The notes beneath the pieces were generated by a model that ran no database searches, was not told the origin of the DNA, and saw only the letters and a list, made by a program, of their open reading frames with translations. A program made the position numbers and the translations under genes. Below, one piece after another: positions 6,272 to 6,283 of a stretch of 6,283 bases of DNA; the first letter of the stretch is position 1; every line of letters starts with the position of its first letter. This stretch comes from Phycisphaera sp. (GTDB lineage Bacteria; Planctomycetota; Phycisphaerae; Phycisphaerales; UBA1924): NCBI GenBank assembly GCA_002732755.1, contig NVSP01000009.1, positions 15,328 through 21,610 of the forward strand, read 5' to 3'.

Positions 6272-6283
6272 AGGAGAACATGC
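6272..6283 (+). other. Possible ribosome-binding site and start codon of a fourth gene
   Basis: AGGAG at nt 6272-6276 is followed by AAC and an ATG at 6280-6282, after a 42-nt gap from the previous stop codon. The 3-nt spacing is shorter than at the other two starts in this window, and only one codon is visible, so the true start could lie further downstream. No terminator is visible in the gap, so the operon probably continues. Confidence 0.4.

Overview
The window carries three consecutive plus-strand genes that read as one transcription unit for periplasmic copper/silver efflux. (1) A CusB-type membrane-fusion (adaptor) protein, cut at its 5' end by the window edge, nt 2-1756. (2) A large CusA-type heavy-metal RND pump, best start nt 1749, ending 5417. 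(3) A secreted three-module cysteine-rich protein of the TRASH/YHS kind with a histidine-rich tail, best start nt 5449, ending 6237. The first two genes overlap by 8 nt, the second and third are 31 nt apart, and a possible start of a fourth gene lies at the very end (nt 6280). No RNA gene, insertion sequence, CRISPR array or terminator is visible, and no stretch over 300 nt lacks a gene.

How the genes fit together: the pump has all three methionines equivalent to the Cu(I)/Ag(I)-binding triad of E. coli CusA (here M683, M733, M822), which argues for monovalent copper or silver rather than Zn/Co/Cd. The adaptor carries two extra metal-binding modules: a CxxCGM heavy-metal-binding domain inserted after its beta-barrel, and a C-terminal DUF3347-like domain, joined by a Met/His-rich linker. 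The secreted protein has nine cysteines in three repeated C-x25/27-CC-x2-C modules plus seven C-terminal histidines. It occupies the place in the operon where a CusF-like periplasmic metallochaperone could be expected, but looks nothing like CusF. The inferred route is capture by the secreted protein, handover to the adaptor's metal domains, and export by the pump. The outer-membrane channel (CusC/TolC type) is not in the window and may lie upstream or elsewhere.

Organism: a Gram-negative-type envelope is implied by the tripartite RND system. The sequence is moderately GC-rich, with AAGGA/AAGGAG ribosome-binding sites. The adaptor with an internal S-P-M-H-P...CxxCGM domain, the enlarged CusA subtype and the repeated TCPVSG...CCGGC module resemble, from memory, proteins of Planctomycetota (possibly Phycisphaerae) and related groups. 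This placement is an inference and was not tested by any search.

The system as a whole is recognisable. The parts that look least described are the triple TRASH-like protein and its link to this enlarged CusA subtype.
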